This document shows positions 35,256 to 50,754 of a DNA stretch of 64,000 nucleotides, piece after piece; position 1 is the first letter of the stretch, and every line of letters begins with the position of its first letter. The position numbers and the translations under genes were made by a program. Origin of the DNA: Methylobacterium sp. NMS14P (GTDB lineage Bacteria > Pseudomonadota > Alphaproteobacteria > Rhizobiales > Beijerinckiaceae); the NCBI RefSeq assembly GCF_028583545.1, contig NZ_CP087106.1:2052501-2116500 (forward strand), given 5' to 3'. The notes beneath the pieces are model-generated. The model saw only the letters and a list, made by a program, of their open reading frames with translations. It searched no databases and was not told the DNA's origin.

Positions 35256-36050
35256 CTACACGTGGTCCGGCGGTCCGGCCGCCTCCCCGGGTGCCCGGGC
35301 CGGCAGGCTCCAGCGCCACAGCTCCGCCGAGGGCAGCGGCAGCATCAGGAACCAGTGCTCCAGGGTGGCGAGCGCGGTCAGCGTCGCCAGGACCGTGAAG
35401 CCGATCAGCTCGTGCTCGAGCAGGTCGGCGCCGAGCGCCGCGCGCCCGAGCAGGGCCGCCGCGATGGTCCCGAGGCTCACCGAGACCGGGAACAGCAGGT
35501 TCATCGGCTTCCGGGACAGGTAGCAGGCGAGGTAGCCGAGATGGTCCGGCAGGAACTCGGCGTGCAGGTTGCGCACCCCGAGGAACAGGTTGAGCCGCGC
35601 CGACAGGTTCATCACCACGAGCGTGCCGTAGGTCCACAGGGCGAACCGGTTGGGGCTGCCCCAGACCAGCGCCAGGATCGCGACCCCGCCGACCACGATG
35701 GCGAATTCGTGCCACAGGCTGGTGGCGAGCGCGGCGAGGAACCGGTCAAGCCCGCGCACGCTCGGCGCGCAGGCGACGGGCCGCGGGCCCGACAGGAAGC
35801 CCATGTAGTAGCTCATCTCCTGCCAGCCCCAGACGACGAGCGCGGCCGTGAAGGCCGTGTAGGCCCCCGTGGCGCTCGTGTCGGCGGCGCTGGACCGGAT
35901 CGCCACCAGGGCGCCGGCGAGCAGCAGGGTCGCCCCGGCCATGCTCCACGGATGCGTCCGCCGCGGGGCGTGGTCGAGCAGCAGGATCAGCCCGGTGGAG
36001 AACCACCAGAGCAGGACCGCGTACAGGACCGGGGCGGCGTAGGTCCCCAT
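35256..36050 (-). CDS. puhE: PuhE, photosynthetic complex assembly membrane protein (DUF3623)
   Basis: The 264-residue integral membrane protein has about seven hydrophobic segments. The pattern [26 protein letters not shown], and [29 protein letters not shown] is characteristic of PuhE. Studies in Rhodobacter place PuhE among factors that modulate bacteriochlorophyll production and reaction-centre assembly; the molecular role is unresolved. It begins 1 bp after the acsF stop codon, firmly inside the operon. The ATG at 36050 gives the expected first helix. Confidence 0.9.
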   Translation of the reverse strand: MGTYAAPVLYAVLLWWFSTGLILLLDHAPRRTHPWSMAGATLLLAGALVAIRSSAADTSATGAYTAFTAALVVWGWQEMSYYMGFLSGPRPVACAPSVRGLDRFLAALATSLWHEFAIVVGGVAILALVWGSPNRFALWTYGTLVVMNLSARLNLFLGVRNLHAEFLPDHLGYLACYLSRKPMNLLFPVSVSLGTIAAALLGRAALGADLLEHELIGFTVLATLTALATLEHWFLMLPLPSAELWRWSLPARAPGEAAGPPDHV

Positions 36051-36051
36051 G

Positions 36052-37140
36052 CTACCAGACCGGCTGGAGGCGGATGTCGGCCGGCAGGGCGTTGGCCTTG
36101 ACGGGCAGGAGATAGAGCCGCGCGAAGGTCACGGCCGCGCGCGCGGCGTGGAGGCCCTGCAGGGCCTTGCCGACGAGGCCGCCCCGCGCCTTGGCGTCGG
36201 CGATCGCCCGCGAGCAGGCGAGCAGCCGGTCGAGCCCCGCCTTGAACTTCGGGTTGTCGATATCGAGCTCCAGCGGGAAGGTCTGGCGGGAGATCTCCGA
36301 GGTGATCCGGAAGACCTTGAAGTCGTAGTCGCTGGGATCGACCCCGAGCGCCGCGTGAAAGGCCGGGCGGTGATGGTCGCGCACGTACATGGTCGCGAAG
36401 ACCGCCAGCAGGAAGAACCGGATCCAGTAGCGGTTCACGCCGCTCGTCAGCTTCGGGTTGGCGCGCATCAGCAGCGCGAAGGCCTCGCCGTGGCGGAACT
36501 CGTCGTTGCACCACAGCTCGAACCACTTGAAGATCGGGTGGATGCGCCGCTCCGGGTGCCGCTCCAGCTCGCGGAAGATCGTGATGTAGCGGGCGTAGCC
36601 GATCTTCTCGGAGAGATAGGTGGCGTAGAAGATGAATTTCGGCCGGAAGAACGTGTATTTCTTTGACTTGGTGAGGAAGCCCAGGTCCACGCCGATGCCG
36701 AAATCCTTGAGCGTGTCGTTGATGAAACCCGCGTGGCGCGCCTCGTCGCGGCTCATGAAGCCGAACAGCTCCTTGATGTCCTTGTTCTTCGCGCGCTTGC
36801 GCATCTCGGCGTAGAGGACGCAGCCCGAGAACTCGGCGGTGATCGACGAGACCAGAAAATCCAAGAACTCCTTCCGCAGCTCGGGCTCCATCCGCGACAG
36901 GTCGCAGTCGAACTCCTCGTTGCGGGTGAAGTGGCGCTTGTTCGGGTCGGAGCGCAGCTCGGCGATCAGGATGTCCCAGTCGCGCCGCACCGGCTCGACG
37001 TTGGTCCGGTCGAGCTCGTCGAAATCGGTCGTGTAGAAGCGCGGGCTGAGGAAGGTCGTCTCCTGGGCGGCCTTGGTCGACTCGTTGACCGGAGTCTTCG
37101 GAACGGGCTGGCCGGTGGGGGGCGCGACGGGTGCGTTCAC
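36052..37140 (-). CDS. acsF: Aerobic Mg-protoporphyrin IX monomethyl ester cyclase
   Basis: The 362-residue diiron enzyme forms the isocyclic E ring of bacteriochlorophyll using oxygen. Visible iron-ligand motifs include [21 protein letters not shown] and [11 protein letters not shown], matching the ExxH pattern of AcsF. No radical-SAM bchE is present in the window, consistent with aerobic anoxygenic phototrophy. The ATG overlaps the 98-residue upstream gene by 4 bp (ATGA). The N-terminal 20 residues are a Pro/Thr-rich leader before the conserved region. Confidence 0.95.
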   Translation of the reverse strand: MNAPVAPPTGQPVPKTPVNESTKAAQETTFLSPRFYTTDFDELDRTNVEPVRRDWDILIAELRSDPNKRHFTRNEEFDCDLSRMEPELRKEFLDFLVSSITAEFSGCVLYAEMRKRAKNKDIKELFGFMSRDEARHAGFINDTLKDFGIGVDLGFLTKSKKYTFFRPKFIFYATYLSEKIGYARYITIFRELERHPERRIHPIFKWFELWCNDEFRHGEAFALLMRANPKLTSGVNRYWIRFFLLAVFATMYVRDHHRPAFHAALGVDPSDYDFKVFRITSEISRQTFPLELDIDNPKFKAGLDRLLACSRAIADAKARGGLVGKALQGLHAARAAVTFARLYLLPVKANALPADIRLQPVW

Positions 37141-37433
37141 AGCTTCCTCCTCTCGGAGAAGCTGACCTCGTAGAGTTCGGTCAGCTCGAGATGGGCGATG
37201 AGCTTGGTCCAGGCCCGCTCCAGCGGGCCAGCGCGGGTGATCGTGGCGGTGCGCCGCACGGTGAGGCGCTCGCCGTAGGGCACCGAGGTCGGCGCGTCGT
37301 GGACCTGGACCGCGTCGCCGGGCTCGATCTCGAAGCCGGCATCGAGGGTCACGTGCGCGTGCAGGCTCTCGGGCGTCTGCTCGATCTCCACCGTGCAGGG
37401 CACGGTGACGGTGCGGCTGCCGAACAGGCCCAT
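37137..37433 (-). CDS. Conserved small protein of the puh-acsF operon, unknown function
   Basis: The 98-residue soluble protein ([17 protein letters not shown] at its start, [15 protein letters not shown] at its end) is translated from an ATG that overlaps the puhC stop codon, and its own stop overlaps the acsF start. It occupies the slot between puhC and acsF where Rhodobacter has the small puhD/orf55, but I cannot claim sequence relatedness. It looks like a small beta-rich protein with no membrane segment. Tight coupling on both sides suggests a role in cyclase or reaction-centre assembly. Confidence 0.8.
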   Translation of the reverse strand: MGLFGSRTVTVPCTVEIEQTPESLHAHVTLDAGFEIEPGDAVQVHDAPTSVPYGERLTVRRTATITRAGPLERAWTKLIAHLELTELYEVSFSERRKL

Positions 37434-37927
37434 CACCGCGCCTCCGTGGCGGGCGCGCCCGGCGCGGGCATCAGCCGGGCGAAGGCCCCGGCATTGGTCG
37501 GCCCGAAGGCCTCCAGGGGCACCCGGCGGCCGGTGGCCTCGTCGGCCAGCGCGAGGCGGCCGTCGTCGTAGCGGGTCAGGCTGAACGGCTTCTCGGGGCC
37601 GAGGCCCTCCCGCTGGCGCGCCTGGGCGAGGCCCCGCAGCGTCCCGCGCAGGAATCCGTCCTCGCCGGGGCGGATCCAGGCGACGATGTGCCGGTCGGCG
37701 ACGTCCCGCAGGGCGATCGAGCCGTCGACCTGATCCTCGGCGCGGAACTCGAGACGCTCCACAACCTTGGCCGGCGGCAGGGCGACGAGGCCGACCTTCT
37801 CGCTCCGGCCGATCAGGACCGCCAGCATGGTGAAGCCCATCAGCGCGCCGGCGCCGATCATCAGCAGCGCCGGTGCCGGTCCCGCGACCGCCATGGCCCG
37901 GCCGGCGCCCTCCGCCCGCTCGCCCAT
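37433..37927 (-). CDS. puhC: PuhC, reaction-centre/light-harvesting complex assembly protein
   Basis: The 164-residue protein has one N-terminal membrane helix (about residues 18-40, [19 protein letters not shown]) and a soluble domain with [18 protein letters not shown] and [25 protein letters not shown]. This last block is the typical PuhC ending, which sits in the periplasm. PuhC is needed for efficient assembly of the reaction centre-LH1 complex. The gene begins 11 bp after puhB and overlaps the next gene (ATGA). Confidence 0.9.
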   Translation of the reverse strand: MGERAEGAGRAMAVAGPAPALLMIGAGALMGFTMLAVLIGRSEKVGLVALPPAKVVERLEFRAEDQVDGSIALRDVADRHIVAWIRPGEDGFLRGTLRGLAQARQREGLGPEKPFSLTRYDDGRLALADEATGRRVPLEAFGPTNAGAFARLMPAPGAPATEAR

Positions 37928-37938
37928 CGTGCCCCTCC

Positions 37939-38589
37939 CTATTCGGCCGCGACGAGGCGACCGGGATTCTCGTCCGCTCGGCCGAGACGCGCCACCCGGA
38001 CCGGCGGCGCTGTGCCGTCGGCATGGGCCTCGAGGGCGCGTGCCAGCAGCGCCGCCGCGGCGTCCGCGTCCGGCACCGAGCGCAGCATGGGTTCGGTCCG
38101 GGCGAGATGCCAGGGCCGGACATGCGGCCAGATGTGAAGGTAGGCGATCCGGAGGCCCGGCCGCAACCGCAGCGGCAGGTCGCCGCTGCCATCCGTGAAG
38201 GCGCGCAGGGCCGCGGTCTCGATCTGCGCGAAGGGCAGGTTGTGGGTCACCGGCAGGGCGATGCCGGCCTGCAGCACGACGCGGCGGTTGGTCACCGTGT
38301 AGAGCGTCGTCCGGTGGGTGAGCCAGGCGAGCAGCCAGAGCAGCGCGACGGCGCCGGCGCCGATCACCAGGGTCGGTCCCACCACCCTCATCGCCGCGGC
38401 GGGCGAGCCCGCCGCGAGGCCGAAGGCCAGGGCGCAGACCGAGAACCACGCGATCACGAGGCGGGCGTGGAACACCCGGACCAGCAGGCCCGCGGTGGTC
38501 GGCGCACCCTGCCAGAGGATGCGCTCGCCCGCCGGCAGCGGGCCGGGCAGGCCTCGCAGGGTGCCTTCGGGGAGGAAGTCGCCGCTCAT
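37939..38589 (-). CDS. puhB: PuhB, reaction-centre assembly protein
   Basis: The 216-residue protein begins LPEGTLRGLPGPLPAGERILWQG, then has membrane segments near residues 35-55 and 70-90, and a PH-like domain (TTLYTVTNRRVVLQAGIALPVTHNLPF). That is the PuhB layout. PuhB acts as a dimeric assembly factor for the reaction centre. It overlaps the puhA stop or start region (ATGA between 38586 and 38589), so it is coupled to the H-subunit gene. Confidence 0.92.
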   Translation of the reverse strand: MSGDFLPEGTLRGLPGPLPAGERILWQGAPTTAGLLVRVFHARLVIAWFSVCALAFGLAAGSPAAAMRVVGPTLVIGAGAVALLWLLAWLTHRTTLYTVTNRRVVLQAGIALPVTHNLPFAQIETAALRAFTDGSGDLPLRLRPGLRIAYLHIWPHVRPWHLARTEPMLRSVPDADAAAALLARALEAHADGTAPPVRVARLGRADENPGRLVAAE

Positions 38590-39365
38590 ATCAGGGGCTC
38601 CGCCCGGGCCGGCGTCGCGTAGAGCGTGCCGGCGCCGAAATACGAGATGATCCGCTCCTCCTCCAGGAAGGTCACGCTGTCGGGGTCGCGGGTGGCCGGG
38701 ATGTCGGCGAACTGGCTGGCGAGCAGCGCCTCGGTCGTCACCGTCTTGGTGAAGCCGCCGGCCCGGCAGAACGTGGTCGGCATCAGCCGGCGCCCGCCCG
38801 TCGGGAGCTCGACCTCGTAGTAGCGGATCAGCGACTCGCCGCGGTCGACCCAGACGTCGCTGATCACGCCCGCGACGGCGCTGTCGGTGCCGAACACCGT
38901 CATGCCGATCGGATTCGGGCCGTCCTCGTGGATGACGAAGTTCTTCGCCACCCGCAGGGGCACGATGCGGATCTCGTCGTCCCAGGTCCGGTCGTGCACG
39001 TCGTGCCGCAGCACCCAGGAGCCGGGGCCGACGCCGGCCTGGAGCGACGTCTCCGTGCGCTCGTAGGGCGCACCGGGCCAGGGCTCGACCTTGCGGGCCG
39101 GGATGCCGGTCTCGATGTCGTCCCGGCCATGGACCGCCTGCGGCGCGTAGGTCGTCTCACCGCCGGGGAGGTGGAAGGCCTTGGAGCGCGGGATCAGGAT
39201 CGGGTCGTCCGCCTTGCGGCGGCCGACCGCCTCGTTCTCCAGCGGGTAGCCCTCGCGCCGGTCCTCGCGGCGCAGCCAGAAGACCAGCCCCGCGAAGAAG
39301 ATGAAGAACGCGTAGAGCACGACCTGGGCGACGTCGACGTAACCCGTGAGTGCGCCGGTTGGCAT
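38586..39365 (-). CDS. puhA: Photosynthetic reaction centre H subunit
   Basis: The 259-residue protein has one N-terminal membrane helix (about residues 9-30, AQVVLYAFFIFFAGLVFWLRREDRR split over the membrane edge) and a cytoplasmic PRC-barrel domain: DRTWDDEIRIVPLRVAKNFVIHEDGPNPIGM and VSDVWVDRGESLIRYYEVEL-like segments. The H subunit caps the L/M core and controls proton delivery to quinone QB. The pufL and pufM genes are not in the window, so the core is encoded elsewhere. The gene starts 18 bp after the lhaA stop codon. Confidence 0.95.
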   Translation of the reverse strand: MPTGALTGYVDVAQVVLYAFFIFFAGLVFWLRREDRREGYPLENEAVGRRKADDPILIPRSKAFHLPGGETTYAPQAVHGRDDIETGIPARKVEPWPGAPYERTETSLQAGVGPGSWVLRHDVHDRTWDDEIRIVPLRVAKNFVIHEDGPNPIGMTVFGTDSAVAGVISDVWVDRGESLIRYYEVELPTGGRRLMPTTFCRAGGFTKTVTTEALLASQFADIPATRDPDSVTFLEEERIISYFGAGTLYATPARAEPLI

Positions 39366-39383
39366 GGCTGACCTCCCCGTATC

Positions 39384-40811
39384 TCAGGCCGTCCGGCCGG
39401 CAAGATCGCCGCCGAGTCGGTGTTGCGTCCCTGCCCGCGCGTCCTCCCGCACCAGCGGCCCCAGGGCGAGGAGGGCCGCGAACAGCAGGGCGATCTCGAT
39501 GTGGTAGACGATGAGGTAGCCGATGGCGGGCTCGTTCATGCCCTCGCCGAGCACCCCCGACTGGGCGATGGCGCCGCCGACGTCGCGAACGACGCCGCTC
39601 GCCGCGATCGAGAGGCCGGCCGCGGTCGCCTGCACGGCGCCCCAGGCGCCGAGCGCCAGCCCGGTATCCTCGGGGCCGGCGCGGTTCATCGAGGCGGTGA
39701 GCGTGCCGTGGGCGAACAGGCCGCCGCCGAGCCCGATCAGGCTCACGCCCGCGGCGAACAGGTCGGCGGAGGCGAGCGGGGCGGCGAAGACCACCGCCGA
39801 GAAGGCCAGGATCCCGATCCCGACGCCCACCGCGGAGACGCGGAACGGGTCGCCCCCGCGGCCGAGCCAGCGCGCCGCGACCAGCAGGCCGAGCCCGCCG
39901 CCGGCGGCCAGCAGCGCGGTCAGCGCCGTGGTGGCGGCGACCGAGAGGTGCAGGATCTGACCGCCATAGGGTTCGAGCAGGATGTCCTGCATGGAGAAAC
40001 CGGCCGTGCCGAGCCCGATCGCCACGAGGCGGCGCCGGGCGGTGCCCTCACCCGCATAGGCCCGCCAGGAGGACCGGAAGTCCCGCTGCGGCGCCGTCCG
40101 CGTCCGGTTCGGATCGCGCGGCTCCTGCTTCCAGAGGGCGAACCCGTTGAGGATGATCGTGACCAGCGCCGCGCCCTGGATCACCTGGATCAGCCGCACC
40201 GGGGAGAAATGGGCCAGGAACAGGCCGAACATCACCGCGCTCGCCATCATGCCGAACAGGAGCGCCGCGCAGAGCAGTGCCACCACCTTCGGGCGGGCAT
40301 GCGCGGGGGCCAGATCGGTGGCGAGCGCCAGCCCGACCGTCTGGGTCGTGTGCAGGCCCGCGCCGACCAGCAGGAAGGCGAGCGCCGCCGCGAGGTCGCC
40401 GACCCAGAGCGGCCCGGTCGTGTCGCCCGACAGGATCAGCAGGGCGAACGGCATGATCGCCAGCCCGCCGAACTGGAGCAGCGTGCCGAACCAGATGTAG
40501 GGCACGCGCCGCCAGCCCAGCACCGAGCGGTGCGTGTCCGAGCGGAAGCCGACCAGCGCCCGCAAGGGGGCGAAGACCAGCGGCAGCGCCAGCATCATCG
40601 CGACGATCCAGGCCGGGACGCCGAGCTCGACGATCATCACCCGGTTGAGGGTGCCGATCAGCAGCACCGCGGCCATGCCGACGGTGACCTGGAACAGGGC
40701 GAGGCGCAGGAGGCGGCCCAGCGGCAGCTCGACGGTGGCGGCATCCGCGAAGGGCAGTACCGCCGGGCCGAGGCGCATCAGGGCGGCTGTGAGTCTCTGG
40801 GCGGGGCTCAT
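39384..40811 (-). CDS. lhaA: LhaA, PucC-family light-harvesting 1 assembly protein
   Basis: The 475-residue MFS-type protein has about twelve membrane segments. It contains GTLNRVMIVELGVPAWIV and PLRALVGFRSDTHRSVLGWRRVPYIW, the signature of the PucC/LhaA/Bch2 family, and a later GLGGGLFAHGTLTASM. LhaA, encoded between bchM and puhA, is needed for assembly of the LH1 antenna and may deliver bacteriochlorophyll. Its ATG overlaps the bchM stop codon by the ATGA arrangement. A second family member lies at 53494-54825 beside bchG. Confidence 0.93.
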   Translation of the reverse strand: MSPAQRLTAALMRLGPAVLPFADAATVELPLGRLLRLALFQVTVGMAAVLLIGTLNRVMIVELGVPAWIVAMMLALPLVFAPLRALVGFRSDTHRSVLGWRRVPYIWFGTLLQFGGLAIMPFALLILSGDTTGPLWVGDLAAALAFLLVGAGLHTTQTVGLALATDLAPAHARPKVVALLCAALLFGMMASAVMFGLFLAHFSPVRLIQVIQGAALVTIILNGFALWKQEPRDPNRTRTAPQRDFRSSWRAYAGEGTARRRLVAIGLGTAGFSMQDILLEPYGGQILHLSVAATTALTALLAAGGGLGLLVAARWLGRGGDPFRVSAVGVGIGILAFSAVVFAAPLASADLFAAGVSLIGLGGGLFAHGTLTASMNRAGPEDTGLALGAWGAVQATAAGLSIAASGVVRDVGGAIAQSGVLGEGMNEPAIGYLIVYHIEIALLFAALLALGPLVREDARAGTQHRLGGDLAGRTA

Positions 40812-41548
40812 CGGAGGCCTCTACCGGACGCCTCGCGGGGGAGAGGGGACGCGCGCCTGAGCGCGACCGCGTTCGACAGGTAGAACCCGCTGTTGATCCG
40901 GTGGCTCTGCGTCCAGGCGAAGCCGTCGAGGGCCCTCTCCGAGGCGATTCGCCGCCGCAGCCCGCCCTCGGTCACCGGCACGATGGAAGGCGAGCGGTCG
41001 CCGCGCGGGAAGAACTTCCCGGCGGCGTGCATCACGGTTAGCAGCGCCGTGCGGGGCGCCACGGTGAACAGCACCGAGCCGTCCGCGCGCGCACCCAGAA
41101 CCGCCAGCGCCCGGGCGATGTCGGCGGCGCGGTAGTGGATCAGCGAGTCCATCGCCACGACGTGGTCGAACCGGCCGAGCGCCGGATCGAGCATGTCGCC
41201 GACGCGGAAGTCGATGCGGCCGGCTCCGGAGATCGCCGGCAACCGCTCCTGCGCGAGCCCGATCAGCGTCGGCGAGACGTCGATCGCCACCACTTCCGCG
41301 CCGCGCCGGGCCGCCTCGACGCTGAGCGCCCCGGTGCCGCAGCCGGCATCGAGCAGCCGCAGGCCGGTCATGTCGGCCGGGAGCCAGGAGAGCAGCGTCG
41401 CCCGCATGGCGTCGCGCCCGGCCCGCACGGTGGCGCGGATCCGGCTCACGGGCGCGTCCGACGTCAGGCGCGACCACGCCTCGACCGCGGTGCGGTCGAA
41501 GTAGGTGGTCAGCTCGCCCCGGCGGGCGTCGTAGCTGGCGCTGGCCAT
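40808..41548 (-). CDS. bchM: Mg-protoporphyrin IX O-methyltransferase
   Basis: The 246-residue SAM methyltransferase esterifies Mg-protoporphyrin IX before ring-E formation. It has the SAM motif LLDAGCGTGALSVEAA near residue 66, VVAMDSLIHYRA near 130, and the family ending RINSGFYLSNAVALRR. The first residues, SYDARRGELTTYFDRTAVEAW, match BchM. The last 12-14 residues after the conserved end are encoded by a fragment of the dispersed palindromic repeat, so the C-terminus is probably a recent addition. The gene follows bchL by 16 bp and overlaps lhaA by 4 bp. Confidence 0.94.
   Translation of the reverse strand: MASASYDARRGELTTYFDRTAVEAWSRLTSDAPVSRIRATVRAGRDAMRATLLSWLPADMTGLRLLDAGCGTGALSVEAARRGAEVVAIDVSPTLIGLAQERLPAISGAGRIDFRVGDMLDPALGRFDHVVAMDSLIHYRAADIARALAVLGARADGSVLFTVAPRTALLTVMHAAGKFFPRGDRSPSIVPVTEGGLRRRIASERALDGFAWTQSHRINSGFYLSNAVALRRASPLPREASGRGLR
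40831..40857 (-). repeat. Half copy (E) of the dispersed palindromic repeat inside the 3' end of bchM
   Basis: CGCGGGGGAGAGGGGACGCGCGC matches, on the minus strand, the left end of the repeat (GCGCGGGTCCCCTCTCCCG) with small changes. It encodes the last residues of BchM and stops just before the lhaA start codon. The palindrome partner is missing, so this is a half element. Confidence 0.6.
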
Positions 41549-41564
41549 CGGTCGGACCCCAAAC

Positions 41565-46133
<4,569 letters not shown>

Positions 46134-46159
<26 letters not shown>

Positions 46160-47732
46160 CGTAGAGGGTCTCGAGGGTGATGAGCGGCAGGTGCCGCTCC
46201 CGGGCGAAAGTCTCGGTGTTGGTGCGCGCCTTGCCCCGCACGAAGAACGGGATCTTCTTCAGTTCCTTCTCGGCCTCGGGCGACCACGCGGCCGCGACCG
46301 CCCGTTCAAGCAGGATCGGAACGGGCGCCGGCGTCGGAGGGGTGTCAGCCGGCGCCCGTTCCGCGGCCTCGAACGCCCCGTCCGCCGGAGTCCCGAAGGA
46401 CTTGCCGCCGAGATGCGAGGGGCCGACGCCGTCGTGGAATTCGGGATCCTCCCGGAACATGCCGAGGAGGTGCTCTTCGAGGCCCATCATCAACGGGTGG
46501 ACCAGGGTATCGAACAGGACGTTGGCGCCCTCGAAGCCCATCTGCGGGGCGTAGCGCGCTGGGAAGTCCTGAACGTGCACCGGCGCGGAGATGACCGCGC
46601 AGGGGATGCCGAGCCGCTTCGCGACGTGGCGCTCCATCTGGGTGCCGAGCACCAGTTCCGGAGCGGCCGCGCGGATCGCCGCCTCGACGTCGAGGTAGTC
46701 GTCGGTGATCAACGCCTCGAGGCCGTGCTCGGCCGCCTCGGCCCGGACCTCGCGCGCGAACTCGCGACCGTAGGTCCCGAGCCCGACGACGGTGAAGCCG
46801 AGTTCCTTGGCGGCGACTCGGGCGATTCCGATGGCGTGCGTGGCGTCGCCGAACACGAAGACGCGCTTGCCCGTCAGGTAGGTCGAATCGACCGAGCGGG
46901 AGTACCAGGGCAGTCGCGAGCCGGGGCCGTCGAGCACCGGCGCCGCATCGATCTCGGCGATGCCCGCCACTTCTTCGACGAACCGGCGCGTGCCGCCGAC
47001 GCCGATCGGCAGCTCTCTCGTGAACGGCTGCCCGAAGCTCTTCTTCAGGTATTCCGCGGCCGACCGGGCGGTCTCGGGATAGAGCACGACGTTGAAATCG
47101 GCCTCGCGGAGCCGGCCGAGATCGGCGGGCGTGGCCCCCAGCGGCGCCACGACGTTCACGGCGATGCCGAGTGTGTCGAGCAGCCGGCGGATCTCGATCA
47201 GGTCGTCCCGATGGCGAAAGCCCAGCGCCGTCGGCCCGAGAATGTTGCAGAGCGGGCGCTGCCCGGGCTCCCGCGCGGGACGCGGGGCGGGCGGACCGGC
47301 GAGCGCGCGGACGAGCCGATAAAAGGTCTCCGACGCGCCCCAGTTCTCCTTCTTCTGGTAGGCGGGCAGCTCCAGGGGGATCACCGGGATCGGCAGGTCC
47401 AGCGCCTTGGCGAGGCCGCCCGGATCGTCTTGGATCAGCTCGGCCGTGCAGGAGGCGCCGACGATCATCGCCTGCGGCTGGAACCGTTCGTGAGCGGCGG
47501 AGACCGCCTGCTTGAACAGCTCGGCGGTGTCGCGGCCGAGATCCTGGGCCCGGAAGGTCGTGTAGGTCACGGGCGGGCGCGCGTCCCGCCGCTCGATCAT
47601 CGTGAACAGCAGGTCGGCGTAGGTGTCGCCCTGCGGCGCGTGCAGCACGTAGTGCAGCCCGGACATCGCCGTGGCGACGCGCATCGCGCCGATGTGAGGT
47701 GGGCCCTCGTAGGTCCAGAGGGTGAGCTGCAT
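46134..47732 (-). CDS. bchB: Dark-operative protochlorophyllide reductase subunit B
   Basis: The 532-residue subunit starts [20 protein letters not shown]. Asp36 (in [10 protein letters not shown]) is the unusual aspartate ligand of the NB cluster, and [18 protein letters not shown] carries cluster cysteines. A C-terminal helix-rich domain ends [19 protein letters not shown]. With BchN it forms the heterotetramer that reduces the D ring of protochlorophyllide using electrons from BchL. It starts 4 bp after the bchN stop codon and overlaps bchH by 26 bp. Confidence 0.96.
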
Positions 47733-47736
47733 GGCG

Positions 47737-49834
<2,098 letters not shown>

Positions 49835-50725
49835 ATGGGAAACTGGAGGCATTTCGGGGGCCGTCTGGATCACGGTCCGTCCGCGGCCGGCTGCAGCCCC
49901 GTGAGCGAGGGTCTCCCCGTGTTCCGCGAGGCGGCCCTCGGGTGGTCCGACCTGCCCAGGCCCGTCCCCGACGCGCTCGCCAAGGTCGTCGAGGCGGAGA
50001 TCCTGCCCCGCCTGATGCTCGCCCACCGGCCCGCCGGCCGCGCCGTCCCGGCGGACCGGGCGCCGAGCGCGCGGGAGATCGCCGACTTCAGCGCCCTGCT
50101 CCTGGCCTCCGGCCCGGTCGACCTCGACGCCCGCGTGGACGCCCTGCGCGACGGCGGCCTGCCGCTCCCGCGCCTGCTCCTCGACCTGCTCGCCCCGGCC
50201 GCCCGGCACCTCGGCGCCCTCTGGGAGGAGGATGCCTGCGACTTCCTGGCGGTGACCGAGGCCCTCGGGCGGCTCCACGCGGTGAGCCGCCGCCTCTGCG
50301 CCGAGCTGGAGAGCGAATCGGTCCCGGCCAACGGGCGCAGCGTGCTGCTGCTGCCCTGCCCGGGCGAGACCCACGTCTTCGGCCTGTCGCTGGTCGCGAG
50401 CTTCTTCCGGGAGGCCGGCTGGGACGTGACCACCGCGGTGCCCGGGCCGGGGATCGACCCCCTGGACCTGCTCCGGTCCGACTGGTTCGACGTGGTCGGC
50501 CTGTCGCTCTCCTGCGACGTCCTGCTGCCGGTCCTGGCGGCGACGGTGGCGGAGGTGCGCCGCGACTCGCGCAACCGGCACGTCCGGGTGCTGGTCGGCG
50601 GCCCCTTCTTCGCGCGCTACGGCGGCGAGGCGGGGATCGTCGGGGCGGATGCCTGCGCGGCGGACGCGTGCCTCGCGCCCGCCGCGGCGGAAGCTTTGCT
50701 GGACAGACAGGCACTGGCCTGCTGA
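49835..50725 (+). CDS. aerR: AerR/PpaA, cobalamin-binding antirepressor of photosynthesis genes
   Basis: The 296-residue protein has a helical domain and a C-terminal B12-binding domain. The helical domain has Trp130 followed by LAVTEALGRLH148, as in the W-x9-EH-type light-sensing cobalamin proteins. The B12 domain has GETHVFG (Glu178, His180 and Gly183), then VTTAVPGPGIDPLDLL and GLSLSCDV. AerR binds PpsR and releases repression, with light sensed through cobalamin. The second ATG (49835) is used because AGGGAGG lies 6 bp before it, while the ATG at 49829 abuts the ribosome site. It lies just before ppsR, as in purple bacteria. Confidence 0.88.
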   Translation: MGNWRHFGGRLDHGPSAAGCSPVSEGLPVFREAALGWSDLPRPVPDALAKVVEAEILPRLMLAHRPAGRAVPADRAPSAREIADFSALLLASGPVDLDARVDALRDGGLPLPRLLLDLLAPAARHLGALWEEDACDFLAVTEALGRLHAVSRRLCAELESESVPANGRSVLLLPCPGETHVFGLSLVASFFREAGWDVTTAVPGPGIDPLDLLRSDWFDVVGLSLSCDVLLPVLAATVAEVRRDSRNRHVRVLVGGPFFARYGGEAGIVGADACAADACLAPAAAEALLDRQALAC

Positions 50726-50754
50726 AAGGGCTTCAAACCGACTATCACATTGCG

